DNA of 64,000 bases from Phytophthora colocasiae (Eukaryota; Oomycota; Peronosporomycetes; Peronosporales; Peronosporaceae): positions 992,001 to 1,056,000 of the forward strand of contig JAGKQI010000031.1 of NCBI GenBank assembly GCA_018806915.1, given 5' to 3'. Below the pieces are notes generated by a model that saw nothing but the letters and a program-made list of their open reading frames with translations, was not told where the DNA came from and searched no databases. Positions 42,490 through 53,615 of the stretch are shown here, piece after piece. Made by a program: the position numbers and the translations under genes. Within the stretch, counting starts at the first letter, position 1; each line of letters opens with the position of its first letter.

Positions 42490-43776
42490 TTACTTTCGCG
42501 ACGGTCGTTCAATGTTTGCATGCAGTTGTCTAAGGGATTCCTTCATCATGACGCGTTCTACAGCTGAACACAACTTGTTGAGAGCAGTTGTATCGCGTTT
42601 CTTGTGTTCGTTGATCAGGAGTCGAAGCCCCGCGACAAGCAAGTCCCGGTTCTTCTGTGATTCCGCTTGAAACAGCATCACCGCCTTCCCATTGTCCACA
42701 ATGAAAGCGAATTCAGCGTCGACTTCTTCCTGCTCAACCATCTTCGCAAACATTGCACACTCATCCGCTGCCGATGCAGATACACGTCGAAGGTTGTGGA
42801 GCAACAGACGAGCTGCTTTCTTCTTGCTGTCGACAGAACCGGAATCTCTGGCGCTGGTAAAGCTCACGTAGCGACAGTTCGCGGATTCAAGCAGCAACGC
42901 GCGGTTCTTGACAACTCCAGTTGATGGATGATACTTCAGTTGAAACCCTTTCACCATGAGCTTCTTGAAGTGATCTAGCACTTGTTTCGCCTTTTCACTT
43001 CTACTTGAAGAAGAGATTGTCGACTTTTCTTCTCTTTTTGCCTCCTTCTTCACGTCTGTTGCTTCCTTCGCTTGAGCTTTGTGAACTTCTCGTTTCGACT
43101 CTGCAGTCGGGGAATTCTTTACTACAGTAGTAGCCACGGCCGAAAGGAGTGAAGGAAGACGCATACCTTCACTTGGTGCAACTTCAGTAGAAGAAGGTGA
43201 AGTCAACTTGCCCAGAGCTTGTTGCACCAGTTGAGCCGCAACATATTGCTGACTCTGTGCAACAACATCCGAGCTGTTCCGCAGAGCGATCACCGCTGTG
43301 TCCTTACACACCTGCACCATTTTCTCCCCAGCTCGACGTTTAAAGTCGGCGATAGTAAAATCGATGACCTGTTCATGTTGTTGAAAAGCTGGAGCCAACC
43401 ATTTCTGATGCAACAGTAGTGCACCTCGATAAGAAGGTAGCACGAGCCACGCTAGTGCTACAATTTTAGCCTCCAGGTAGAACGGAACCCAGGAAACGAT
43501 CGTGTCGCCTACAGTCTCCACGACCCAGAAGAGCGCGTTCACAGCCCTGGTATTTCGGTGAGAAATAGCACATCGTCAATGAAAACAATCTGAATACGGA
43601 AGAAGTTTACCAAAAAAGTATCATAGATAGGTGAACTCAACTCACCAGAAGGTAATCCATTGCAAAAGCTCCTGTTCACGACGAGTACGTAGTGCCTCGA
43701 CCGACGCGTACAACGGATAAATGTAACCCAGCCCCATACACAACTGCCGAGCGACGAATTGCCCCACTAACATCAT
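42490..43776 (-). CDS. REEP/HVA22 (TB2/DP1) family membrane-shaping protein, two exons
   Basis: Exon 1 43776-43646 and exon 2 43546-42490 join in phase across a 99-bp intron (GTGAGT..CCAG), giving 395 aa. The N-terminal TB2/DP1/HVA22 domain is clear: YPLYASVEALRTRREQELLQ, WITFWAVNALFWVVE, then SWVPFYLEAKIVALAWLVLP and GALLLHQKW. Family members sit as hairpins in the ER membrane and curve tubules. The C-terminal half is a charged serine/lysine linker followed by a region with LHNLRRVSASAADE that I do not recognise; it is longer than most REEP5 proteins. The gene is convergent with the 7TM-cyclase gene and divergent from the NicO gene. Confidence 0.85.
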
Positions 43777-44012
43777 CACTGCAAACTTTTTGCCTAAACT
43801 TTTTATCTAAACGCTGCCAAGTGCCAAAGTGACCTTAGCCTAAAAGGCAACTTCCATGCTTGTGTCTAAATTTGCATCTAACCATCCAAGGGTATAAATA
43901 GCATCAGATGCATTGTTGACTGGCTCTTAAGACGTAAAGATAATTTTTCAACCAATCAGATAGTTTTATTTAGCTGATGTATACTTGACACCTTCATTTC
44001 GACTTCGTTGTT
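43777..44012. promoter_or_regulatory. Bidirectional promoter region, HVA22-like and NicO genes
   Basis: The two ATGs are 236 bp apart and face away from each other. CCAATCAG lies at about 43953 and CTTCATTTCGACTTC, an initiator-like word, at about 43991, close to the plus-strand ATG. Confidence 0.4.
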
Positions 44013-45332
44013 ATGGACGTTGCCACGTCTCATCGCTGGCTGAGTGTGGAGGTCGCTACTGCCTCGACTGAGGATGCCACTGCGTTGGCACAAGCTTCTG
44101 CTTTGCAGTTGGCTCTTACGGGCATGTTGTTCGGTTTAATTCACGTTCTAACGGGTCCGGATCACCTCAGCGCATTGGCAACTCTGTCTGCTGGTTCTTC
44201 CTGGCGTTCCTTTGCACTTGGCATCCGTTGGGGATGTGGCCATAGTATTGGGTTAATTGTTATGGCAGTTATCTTTATTTCATTGGACGGGAAACTCGAC
44301 TTTTCAGTGCTGAACGTGGTCACTGATGTCTTGGTGGGAGTTTTCATGATCGCGTTGGGAGTTTACGGTGTGCACGAAGGCGTGAAGAAGTCTCGACAGA
44401 GCAGAAGAAGAGGAGCTTCACGTAGGAAGAGAAAGAATGAAAGTGACAAGAACGGGACAGGTGTACAGGAGAGTGAAAGTGAAGATGAAGTGGAAGACGA
44501 GACTGAAACGGAGACGGAGACGGACTCGGTTGCGAGTCCCAGTCGTACACTACTGAAAGAAGGAGCGGCCAAGTCAAGTGATGAAGTGGTAGTCAAGTTT
44601 AGTGACGACGAGGATCTTTCACCTAGTGCACGACGCAGAAAACTTGAAGTATTGAAAATTTCCAAGAAATCCAAGGCTGAGGATGCTCTTGAGGACGCAG
44701 TGATGGTGGACGTGAGTTTGAACTCACAGGTGTCTCCAAGACAGCAACGACCACATTCAACTAGTGTCGATACGATTTCACTGGACAACAGTCCGTGTGA
44801 GAGCGTCGTAGCTCTGGAGGAGCTACTGTCAGACCGTAGCCCGTCTAGTGAAGAAACGGACCCTGATATCGACGGCACGAAGCGTGATACAGGACCCATG
44901 TGCTGCGGCTTTAAACTACATACAATTGACTTTCAGAACGCGCAGACCCAGAAGGTAAGGGCAATAGACTGGTTGCCACTGCTTTTCATCCCCATCTAAC
45001 CTTGCTGTTTGCCTGTTTTCTAGTGTACTGCGCTGTTGGTGGGAATTGTGCACGGCATCGCAGGTCCTGGCGGTATCCTCGGTGTACTGCCTGCCGTCGG
45101 TCTGCACGACACAGTCAAGTCGTGCACGTATTTGGGCTCGTTCTGTGCGACGTCCATTGCGACCATGGGTCTATTTGCCGCAGCGTACGGCGAAGCTACA
45201 GGTCGACTTGGCGAACGTTCGGAGCTGTTGGCTTTCCGCATATCTATCTTCTCGTCCATGTTGTCAGTGATCGTGGGTGTACTCTGGTTAGTGCTAGCTG
45301 CCATCGGCAAGCTGCAGGAGGTCTTCGGCTGA
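44013..45332 (+). CDS. NicO/NiCoT-type nickel-cobalt transporter-like protein, two exons
   Basis: Exon 1 44013-44954 and exon 2 45024-45332 join in phase zero across a 69-bp intron (GTAAGG..TCTAG), giving 416 aa. The N-terminal half has HVLTGPDHLSALA, an HX4DH metal signature like that of nickel/cobalt permeases, then GIRWGCGHSIGL and further membrane spans. A long cytosolic-looking loop rich in E, T, D, S, K and R (about residues 128-300) separates this from exon 2, which adds HGIAGPGGILGVLPA and more spans. Family members move Ni2+ or Co2+ or act as metal exporters; the substrate here is not determined. The big charged loop is longer than in bacterial relatives. Confidence 0.82.
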
Positions 45333-45519
45333 AGAGAATAATGTTCCCATAGGCAATGCAAGTATTGAAGACTCGACCAAAGTTTCATACAGATATCGTT
45401 GTGTCGCGTGGTAATTCTCAGCCTCCAGAGCGTTGCGTGAACCAGTCACTTAACACTCCACTCTCGAGCATTTACAGCACGAAAGTAAAGAGGAGATCCT
45501 GGTATCTGTCTTCTCCTGT

Positions 45520-46012
45520 CTATTCCTTGGCAGGTTCCTCAGTGGCAGCTACAGGTTCTTCAGCAGCAGCTTCTTCCTTCTTGTCCTCGGTCTTGTCCTC
45601 CTCCTTCTTGTCACCGTCCTCCTTGTCCTCTTCCTTGGCTGTAAAAAATAATAATAATAAAAAAAAACTTTGTAAATCCAAAATGTCAACCATTATCCAC
45701 CCTAATATAAATTCCCTTACGTTTTTCGTCCTTCGTCTTCCAGTAGTCATCCATGTCACTGTCCAGCTTCTTCGCCGCATGCTCCTCCGATTTCCCCCAG
45801 TAACTGTCCATCTCAGCGTCCAGTTCCTCCGCAGTCTTGGCCTTAGGCTTGTCATTGCCACGACGACCACCACGTCCGCCCTTTCCGCGTCCCTTAGGCT
45901 CTCCACCTCCACGACGACGGTTGCGCCCTTCGCGTGCACCTTCGTAGGGTGTGGCCCGGGCACTGCCGTTGCCACTGTTCACTCCGTTGCGTCCTCTGCG
46001 TCCACGAGCCAT
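45520..46012 (-). CDS. Chtop/FOP-like RGG protein (RNA export adaptor type), two exons
   Basis: Exon 1 46012-45721 and exon 2 45637-45520 join in phase across an 83-bp intron (GTAAGG..ACAG), giving 136 aa. The N-terminus is an RGG-rich tract (GGRGGRRGN), followed by two copies of an acidic motif, ELDAEMDSYWGK and KLDSDMDDYWKT, typical of the C-terminal duplication in FOP/Chtop (friend of PRMT1). That family binds RNA, is methylated on arginine and helps mRNA export through TREX. The tail is E/K/A-rich. The gene is convergent with NicO (187 bp between stops). Confidence 0.8.
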
Positions 46013-46258
46013 CACTTAACCTAAAGCGGATATTACTATAGTAAAAGACGGAGGGGGCGTTTTTATTTATTACCTGTGATAATCACTGAATCAGATTTTA
46101 CGGGGGGTCATTTTTTCTGTCAGCCCCCTCCTGTATTGCAATATTACGATTCACACAGCCAATCAGCTTTGTTAAAAATTAAATACAAACAAGAAACGAT
46201 TTTGTCAAATTTAGTTTGACAAAATTGTTTCTTTTTCTTTTGATCAGTCGAGGAATCA
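46013..46258. promoter_or_regulatory. Bidirectional promoter region with hairpin
   Basis: Lies between the divergent FOP-like and secreted-protein genes. AGCCAATCAG at about 46158 is a CCAAT box. ATTTTGTCAAA (46199-46209) pairs perfectly with TTTGACAAAAT (46215-46225). Confidence 0.45.
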
Positions 46259-46786
46259 ATGTTGGTGCTCCTGCTCTTCCTATCGTCGCTTGTCGCTGTC
46301 TGCAGAGGCTCTAACCTGCGCCAAATGACTCAAAAGTCTTCTTTCCAGTGGGTCCTAGACCCACACGCAGCCGAGCGCTGTGCCAACGGGTCTGTAGGCT
46401 GTGTGAACCATGTGAAATATGGCTACACTGTGGAGCCTGTGAACATTTCGACGGACGCACAGCTCGTCATGCAAGTGGCCGATCGTCCCCCTAAACTCTC
46501 AGCAGTTGTCAAGTTGGAGACGTATACGCAACCAGGTTGCGTCATCAGTGGCTGTCACACAGTGAAGATGCTGGGCGTGTTGCCTCATGAGGACTGTTTC
46601 AACCAACAAGTGCGGAAAGAGGCCGACGAACCTGATGGCAAAACTGTAAAGATCAACTTTGGGGGGATTTACTACGAACATCAACCCTCCGGTGAGCTGT
46701 ACGTAAAATACGAGCGGAAAAATTATCTTACGGGCGAAGAAACATGCACGTACGAGGTCCGAAGTGGCTACAAACGGTGGTTCTAG
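46259..46786 (+). CDS. Small secreted six-cysteine protein, unknown function
   Basis: 175 aa with a strong signal peptide (residues 1-17, LVLLLFLSSLVAVCRG). The mature part has six cysteines in ERCANGSVGCV, PGCVISGCH, EDCF and EETCTYE, fitting three disulfides, and two NxS/T glycosylation sites. No RxLR or LxLFLAK effector motif, membrane span or anchor is visible. Size, secretion and cysteines fit an apoplastic protein of an oomycete, but I recognise no family and assign no function. Confidence 0.75.
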   Translation: MLVLLLFLSSLVAVCRGSNLRQMTQKSSFQWVLDPHAAERCANGSVGCVNHVKYGYTVEPVNISTDAQLVMQVADRPPKLSAVVKLETYTQPGCVISGCHTVKMLGVLPHEDCFNQQVRKEADEPDGKTVKINFGGIYYEHQPSGELYVKYERKNYLTGEETCTYEVRSGYKRWF

Positions 46787-46876
46787 GTCGATAAGGCTTC
46801 CTTAGTACGCTATGTAAAAGATCAGACATTTAAAATGTCCTCACATTTTTTACGAGGCATAGTCAGGTGATTTCGC

Positions 46877-48182
46877 CTAGCCCAAAAGTCTCTCGTCGAA
46901 TTCTTGTTTATAAAATTTTATTGTGAGCTTCTCAAGCTCACGCGCCATCCGTAGACTGAAGTTCCGCAAACACACTGGGATGTCTGTCAACTTGTGACTG
47001 TCTGTAATAATAGTTAACACCTTGACTGGCCACAAACGCAGAGCCTCGTTATGAATCGAGACAACCACATCGAGATTGCAACTCGTGAGAGATTCAAGAT
47101 TTGGACATACAGCAGACAAAACACTCAGGTCAAGAGTACGGTCACTGTTGTCCCGAGGTATCCTCTGTGATAATAAACGCAAATGACCACCGATCAACTC
47201 CAGCAAGCTCATCACCAACGAAATGGATTCGATTGATGTAAAGAACGCATACAAAGCTCGAAGTGCGCTTAACCCCAGCGAGGTTTGCTCCTTGATATCG
47301 CGACGCCATCACCAATTCGACATCGACAACGACCGACATCTGGAATGACCTCTTCAACGTCATCGGCTTCTTGAACCAGGCCCGACAGCGGGCCAAATTC
47401 GGCACAATAAATAGTGAACTTTCCAGATCCAAGCCCCACACTGTTGTTCCTTCGGCAATGTCTACAAAGCTGTAGAAGCAACCTCTCAACGAGGATAATT
47501 ACACCGCAACACACCTGCAATTCGTGATAAATCGGGTTTTGTCAAATGCGCATCCCAAATTCTTAGCGAAATGTCGATAGAAGGTGAACGGCTTATAGCA
47601 TACACTAACCATCGCCACGACTCAGCGCGCACAGAATTGAAATCGATCTCGATTGGAGTTGTGGTAAATCCCGCGGATATAACCGAACAAATCACAGCAA
47701 ACACGCTTTGGGAGACTTCACTGCATGTAATCTCAAGATCATCACTAATCACTTGAGACCATTTGTAGGCTGGGTTCAATAGAACTCCAGCATTGATCGT
47801 GGCTTGTTCGTTGCTGGTTGTATCTTCTAGTTCAATCTTTAGAGATTTTATGGGTGTATATACCAATCCAGCCGACGTTAAATCCCATATAGAAATGGAA
47901 ACGTTCGCATTCATCAGTACTTGCTGCCTGTGGTTTGACCAAATATCTACCAGGCTCGAGCGGTCCGGCGTCTGAGTGAGTTGCACTATCATATAAGAAC
48001 CAGCATTAAACAACCTTTGTAGATCTGTTTCAATCCCGTCGCTTTTGCCAGTTCACACTTGCAGTTCCAATACATAAGTTTGAACATGTGTGTCGTAGCT
48101 TCATCTTCATATCCCAGCATCTTCAACTTCTGCAGCGCATATTGATATTAGGGTCTGAAAACTCCAGCTGTCTACTCCAGGT
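46877..48182 (-). pseudogene. LRR-like family gene, copy A, 3' part, frameshifted
   Basis: Minus-strand frames ending at 47486, 47142, 47269 and 46877 together resemble copy B (59299-60174). Shared blocks include ARCRAWFKK and LDLSVLSAVCPNL, and WPV(K/R) positions agree. The upstream part (48013-47486) has repeats such as SISIWDLTSAGLVYTPIKSL and IDISLRIWDAHLTKPDLSRI, which look like leucine-rich repeats. Several one-base shifts break it. The coding signal continues to about 48182, where a hAT element interrupts it. I recognise the pattern only as a repeat family; no function is assigned. Confidence 0.6.
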
Positions 48183-48190
48183 AGCTTTCT

Positions 48191-48212
48191 CACACCTTGA
48201 ACAAACCAAACC
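48191..48212 (+). repeat. Left TIR of hAT element
   Basis: 22 bp, preceded by the TSD copy AGCTTTCT. Confidence 0.88.
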
Positions 48213-48620
48213 GAGGAAAGCGCTGAAATTTGGTTTGAACGTTACTTCCCCGTTGTTCTGAACCAAAACAAGTAGGTTTCGTGGTTTGGCTATGAAACCC
48301 ATCCTGACTTCAAACCTGAACGGAGGTTTGGAGTTTCAGGTTTGGAGTTACGGCTTTAAGTTGTAACAACGAGAGCACCTATTGGCTACTGTTCTTATCG
48401 AAGATATGAAACGCGAAACGACTCAAAGATCTTTCCAGAGCACTCGGCTCTGATCTCAGCTCACACTACATTTTGCAGTGCCCCCCAACTCAAGCCCCTA
48501 CAACAGTTTCTACTATCGCGTTGTAGGCCCAACATCTTCTGTATCAACCTCAAAACAACAATTCAGCGTCTACTCCGCCTTCACCGTTCACAAGAACAGG
48601 TCAACGCTCTCGAGAAGAAG

Positions 48621-51223
48621 ATGCTGACATCGGTCCTGTGGGTAGTACCCAGCAACCAGGTTATTGTACAGACAGTAGGGTCGGGGCCACTCACAGCACT
48701 CGTGGAGACGGCAATGTCTGGCATGAACCAGCATACACCTGCGCCCGACCTTCCACCATCTGTCCATGGCAGCATTGTTGCTAGTTCAAGTTCGTCAGTA
48801 TCTGTGCCGATGCACGTTACCCAAGCAATACGAAACTATGTGCCGCCAGAGGGGTTTAAGGTACTACCAAGACGCCGTGGTGAACGATCAATAATTCTAG
48901 ACTGGGGGGTACGCGTTACTTCCACGCTTGAAGGCAAGGAATACATTTGCTGGATATGCCAAGGAAGCCTCGAATGTCGTCGTGATAACAAGATAATTCA
49001 ACTGTTTGGTAATACGTCTAAAGCTACCAAGCATCTTAACGACAAGCACATGTTGACAGCCAGTAAAATCACAGCCGAGAACACCAGGAAACGTAACCGA
49101 GCTAAGGAGCTAGAACGCATACGATGTGCTATTGCTGATGGAGCTGATAGCAGAAGAATGACATTGCTGCTCGAGACGCTGCGTGTGGTGAACAACAATC
49201 TCCCGTTTCGGTTCGGAGAATACGAAGAATCGGAATTGCTCGCAGACTTGGTGGTTGCAGACGAGTTCCGAGCGACTCTCAATAACGACACAGTAACGCG
49301 AGCTATTGCTGAGCTTTATTCAAGCACACGACAGGCTATTCAATCCCATCTACAATGCAGCAGAATTAACAACGTGGCGTCATTCTCAATGGTGTGTGAT
49401 TTTTGGTCTTCCAAGACACAGAGGGCGACCAAATATCTTGGTCTGAGGGTGTATTTTGTCGACAACAACTGGGAATTCCAGTCGATCCTTCTTGGTACTC
49501 GCCACTATGAACCGATGTATGGGGAAAGAAGCGCCGGAAGCCGTGAATCATTTAAGCGCTGGATTACAGAGCTACTAAAAGATTTTGGGCTATCCACGAA
49601 AGATTTTTACGGCTCCACTAGTGACGCTGGCCCTGATGTTAAGTGGATGATGACGAAGGGAATCGGTCTCCAATGGGAATGGTGCATACCCCACCTTACG
49701 AACGCTGCTACAAAAAACGCGTTTGGTATCACCCCTCAGCGAAAGACCTCTAAGAACTTACCAGCCACCGAATTGGTTACTCGCATCAAAAGTACAACAT
49801 ACGCCGTTCGCTCCAACGCCTCAATGGGGAGTCTCTTCTCAGAACTTTGTGAGATGGCAAACGCTGGTGCTACAACCCAATTAATCGAACACAAAGAGCA
49901 CCGATTCATGAGCTTCGCTAAAGTTGTCCGGCGATTGCTCGAAAAATGGGACCAACTCGAAGATTGGTTCCAGGAACGTATTGACAAAGCTATTCGGGAG
50001 CGAAAATCAACACCAGAGCCACTTCCAATTGCTGACGACAAGTTGAGCCTGCTTCAGCTGTATGGGCTTCTGAACCCTATCATGGCATTAAATGTCAAGA
50101 GTCAAAAGGAGGACACAAACCAAGTTGATGTCCTTTTGTCGATCTTTCGACTGCGCAAAAACTATCCTGGATGAAACTCAACCTCTCAAAGACAAAATGC
50201 GAGCCTCAACAGAAGCCCCACTTTTTTACCAAGTCCGAGACCTTTACAAGACTCGTGAAATCGACACGAAGCACTACTTGCTAAGTTGTTCCATAAAAAT
50301 TTCTTCGCTCGCTACACGGATAACGCATGGATTCGTGAGTCGTCTTTCATCGGAAGTTCAGATGCTACTGCACCGTCCCTAAAAAATCAAGACGTCAACC
50401 TAGCAAAGATCGTCCGCCTTTGCAACGAACAGTTGATCATCGACCCGGAGCAGCCCCACCTGCGAATGGATGAAGGCGCTGTTAGTCGAAATGTTGCTAG
50501 TGTGAAGGATGCCGTACTGAGGCGGTTGCGAGCGTTAATGTTGACCATATCGACAAGTAGCTCTCAAACTTCCAGCTCCAGCAGAAGTGTACGGTACGCC
50601 CTCTAATTGCGAGATACCGCAGCAGTTGCCGCCCGGTTTCGAGTCTCTATCATCATTTATCGAGTTCCCTTCCTTCCAGCCTGCTCAAGTATTTTCTGAG
50701 GAACTTATGGAATTTGCTGAAGAAGAGGCCGAACACGTGGAGCAGCGTAACGTTCACGAAGCACGCATTGATGAAGAGCTCGAAGGTGGTTCTCCGATCC
50801 CAGTAGGCTGCTTACGACGACGGCCAAAACCGAATCAATTTGCACTTTTGGAAGCGCCAACATGATGAAAACAACTATCGACTATTACCTATCGCAGCAC
50901 GGGTCATCTACGCAATTCCAGCATCTTCAGCACAGATCGAGAGGGATTTCGGCATAAGTGGTATGCTTGTTACCAGCCATCGCACTAGTATTGCGAAGCA
51001 CAATATCGATATGTGCTCCTTTTTGAATCGGAATCGAAAGTTTGTCGACGTGGTAAATTGCCCCCGGCTAACAGATTCAGAGTTGGAGCAGGCAGTTCCG
51101 GTAAACGTGTTAGTCCCCCTGTCTTCATGTCAAGTCAACATACCATTTGCTGCACGATGGGAACGCGAGGTAGCGTCTTGTTTATTTGACAGTGAACTAG
51201 ATGAGGATTGCCAAGATGAATAA
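48621..51223 (+). pseudogene. hAT transposase, broken by several frameshifts
   Basis: The first frame (48621-50174, 517 codons) has a BED-type finger (YICWICQG, then HLNDKHM), the core blocks SMVCDFWSSK, STSDAGPDVKW and WCIPHLTNAATKNAF, and ends at 50174. Coding signal then passes through frames ending at 50382, 50606, 50865 and 51223. The last holds the hAT dimerisation region (RVIYAIPASSAQIERDFGISG, SHRTSI, NIDMCSFLNRN). At least four shifts disable it. In a working hAT the enzyme cuts at the TIRs and makes 8-bp duplications. Confidence 0.85.
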
Positions 51224-51372
51224 AATGCATTTGGTGTTCTTTATTTTTTCTGAACCACCACGTACATCAAATTATGTATGTCAACTGCAATGTTAGAGCT
51301 GACCACGAACCTCAAGCTTCCAAGCACAAGTTGCGTTTGCAGCTTATACTCCCTTATCGAGTCTTTCTTGCT

Positions 51373-52731
51373 TCAGTGTTTGCGTTTCCGTAATTCTTTT
51401 TCACGTTTCGAAGCTCGCACTTGGATTTGTTTCATCGCTGCTTCTCTAGCTGTAGTTAGAAGTCCAGCAGCTCGTTGGATTGGTACAGCGGTATTTCGTG
51501 GGATACCCGATCGTTGTTTGACGATCCGGCTTGGAATCGGTGAGGCTTTATTATCCGTGCTGTGTTTGATTGGTGATGGGATCGTTGGTGACCGTGGCTT
51601 TCGAAGAAGAGCCTGTATTCCCAAGTTGATCTGATTAAGTGCCGTTAGTATGGCAGTGTCACCGCTATCCGAATTTTCACAGAGTAGGAGCTCAACCTGT
51701 CCTTCTGACAAATGCTGATCGTCCTGCGAGGATGGATCACTTTCCGATACCTGGTTGTCTACCGCGGATGATGAAGTAACTGGATGTAGATCGTCTTGCA
51801 ACGATGAAGCGCTTTTCGGTACATGGTTGTCTACCATAGGTGATGTAGCCGGAGAAGTCAGTCCACTGGTTTTTGGATCCAATACTTCGATAGTAAGATC
51901 ATCTGTGTTATTGCAAGGCAAACTGATTTCTTGTGCATCTTGATTTTCTATACTCGAAAGGCGAGTGTTCAAGCGATCGGCAGCTGCAATTAGCTGAGCC
52001 ATTTGATGCTGCAATTTGCAGTTTCTTCTGGAAGACGCGGCCTGAAAATCACTGAGCTGCGATTGAATCTTTGCCTCAAGTTTAACTCTGTTGCTGTGAA
52101 TATCATCAAGAAGTTCTCGTTTCAGTGCCACTTTGTCACACTCCAATGTACTCGACATGTCACCGAAGCGTTCATCAAGCTTGCTGAGGGTCTGTAGGCG
52201 AGCGGCATCCATCGCGCTATTGATTCTTTGTTGTAGGCGCTCCTCAACACTGCTGGCGTGTGATTTTGCCAGTTTAGCAGCTTGTCCCTGTAAATGTTTT
52301 TCTTGCTTGATCAAATGCGATTGCTGAGCGAGTTGAAGCTTTTTACTTTCTGCCTCTACTGCCTTCTTCAGCTTGGCGTTTAGTCTTCTCTCAATCCACT
52401 CCGCTTGCAGGTCCGTAGCAGCCTCGAAAGCGTCGTGAGACGATTTAAGTGCTGCACCGAGGCGCAGCTCACATTCGGAAGCATGTGTTTTCTTGTGTTC
52501 ATTTATCGCGCCCTCCATCGCCGTCAAAGTAGTGTTGACCTTTTGACCTAGCTCTATAGCAAACTTCTCAAATGATGTCTTCATACTTGTGTCGACGCGG
52601 TCATGAACATCTTGAACGACACCAACAAGACGTGCATTTGTTTCAGCAGCTTGGCTATCGATTTGGATCTTGTTTGTCGCTTCCAAATGGACTTGGACAT
52701 CTTCAAAGTACTTGCCTATACGAGACCCCAA
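51373..52731 (-). CDS. Coiled-coil protein carried inside the hAT element
   Basis: A 452-codon uninterrupted frame on the strand opposite the transposase. It stays open upstream of 52731 to about 52900, but its nominal start is TTG and the first ATG comes well inside, so the true start or a 5' exon is uncertain. Residues up to about 250 form heptad-rich coiled coils (WIERRLNAKLKKAVEAESKK, LSKLDERFGDMSSTLECDK). The rest is serine/proline-rich with a repeat (DNHVPKSASSLQDDLH and DNQVSESDPSSQDDQH) and a basic C-terminus. No DNA-binding domain was recognised. It may be a second element gene or a captured host gene. Confidence 0.55.
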   Translation of the reverse strand: MGSRIGKYFEDVQVHLEATNKIQIDSQAAETNARLVGVVQDVHDRVDTSMKTSFEKFAIELGQKVNTTLTAMEGAINEHKKTHASECELRLGAALKSSHDAFEAATDLQAEWIERRLNAKLKKAVEAESKKLQLAQQSHLIKQEKHLQGQAAKLAKSHASSVEERLQQRINSAMDAARLQTLSKLDERFGDMSSTLECDKVALKRELLDDIHSNRVKLEAKIQSQLSDFQAASSRRNCKLQHQMAQLIAAADRLNTRLSSIENQDAQEISLPCNNTDDLTIEVLDPKTSGLTSPATSPMVDNHVPKSASSLQDDLHPVTSSSAVDNQVSESDPSSQDDQHLSEGQVELLLCENSDSGDTAILTALNQINLGIQALLRKPRSPTIPSPIKHSTDNKASPIPSRIVKQRSGIPRNTAVPIQRAAGLLTTAREAAMKQIQVRASKREKELRKRKH

Positions 52732-53164
52732 GCGCTTCTCTGTGTCCGCAGCCGTATGAATTGCGTGATCGTGAGCGTACTGAGCAACTTCAAGAAGCTT
52801 CTCATCCGTTCGTACTTGCGAATTTTGTAAGGCATGCCCAGCTGCTCTACGACTCCGGCTCCATTGACAACGATGTCCTCCCGGACTAATACCTGCTGGC
52901 GGCGCTCAATACAACCGGGATTCACGATAGTTTCTAGGCCTTGACGGTCGTGAGAGACCACCAGCGCGCTGCAAGCTGAGCTTGTTGTCTCCATTCTCGT
53001 CAGAGCCTTACATCCTCTTCTGGTTTGAACCTGTGGAGTGGTTTGCACAAATCTGTCTCTTTGGTTTGGAGTTTTTTTCTGAAACTCCTAATGAGCCATA
53101 AAACGCATTCGTACCGGTTCGTTCCGTTACCCTGGTTTGGTTCATTAAGAAGAAGGTTTGGTTT

Positions 53165-53186
53165 GGTTTGGTTTGTTCAGGGCGTG
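53165..53186 (-). repeat. Right TIR of hAT element
   Basis: Inverted copy of the left TIR with two differences, followed by AGCTTTCT. Confidence 0.88.
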
Positions 53187-53194
53187 AGCTTTCT

Positions 53195-53336
53195 GGTCTG
53201 CAACAGTTCCACAGACGTACTGTATACACTCCATTCTGGATAATATCTTCGACTACTTTGCTCCGTTCTTGGTAAGAGAAGCGACATGAGCTCTGTAAAT
53301 GCTTCGTTGTTCACTACCGAAAGTAATGTGAACAGT
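53195..53336 (-). pseudogene. LRR-like gene copy A, middle segment between two insertions
   Basis: The short segment between the hAT and copia insertions keeps minus-strand coding signal (VVEDIIQNGVYTVRLWNCC in one frame, SIYRAHVASLTKNGAK in another). It continues across both insertion points, so I treat it as part of the same host gene. Confidence 0.45.
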
Positions 53337-53565
53337 TGTAATTACTGGTTGTCACGGTTGGATACTTAGGTTGGAATATGAGAAAAGGACTGGGACTGCA
53401 ATGTGAGAAAGGAGGTAGGAAAGAAGCCGAGCTTGTAAGTTGGAGCTCAGTTGAAGAAAAGCAATAATACACAAGAACCTCCTCCGAGTGGCCTTTGCGC
53501 TGCTCAGTACGTGTCTTCCTTGTATATCTGTGGTCTGCAACACACCTGCTTCTGAGAGAATTACA
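53337..53565 (+). repeat. 5' LTR of copia element 2
   Basis: Begins TGTAATTACTGG and ends GAATTACA, with inverted ends TGTAATT/AATTACA. Confidence 0.92.
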
Positions 53566-53568
53566 AGC

Positions 53569-53580
53569 GGTTATGAGCCC
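53569..53580 (+). other. Primer-binding site, tRNA-Met anticodon-arm type
   Basis: GGTTATGAGCCC, three bases after the LTR; the same word as in copia element 1. The ATG in it opens only a very short frame, and gag starts at 53616. Confidence 0.65.
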
Positions 53581-53615
53581 AAACTCGTGCTGCTAGACCT
53601 TCAGATATACAGACC

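Larger units (their letters stand above)
48191..53186. mobile_element. hAT transposon, 5.0 kb, with 8-bp TSD
   Basis: The left end CACACCTTGAACAAACCAAA and the inverted right end CACGCCCTGAACAAACCAAA match over 22 bp with two differences. AGCTTTCT flanks both sides (48183-48190 and 53187-53194), the 8-bp duplication of hAT elements. Inside are a broken hAT transposase on the plus strand and a 452-codon frame on the minus strand. Extra copies of the GGTTTGGTTT word lie inside the right end and of GGTTTGGAG inside both ends, possible transposase-binding subterminal repeats. It is inserted in the LRR-like gene copy A. Confidence 0.9.

Noticed and set aside
46259..46786. RxLR effector
   Set aside because: SNLRQM after the signal peptide is not RxLR and no dEER block follows.
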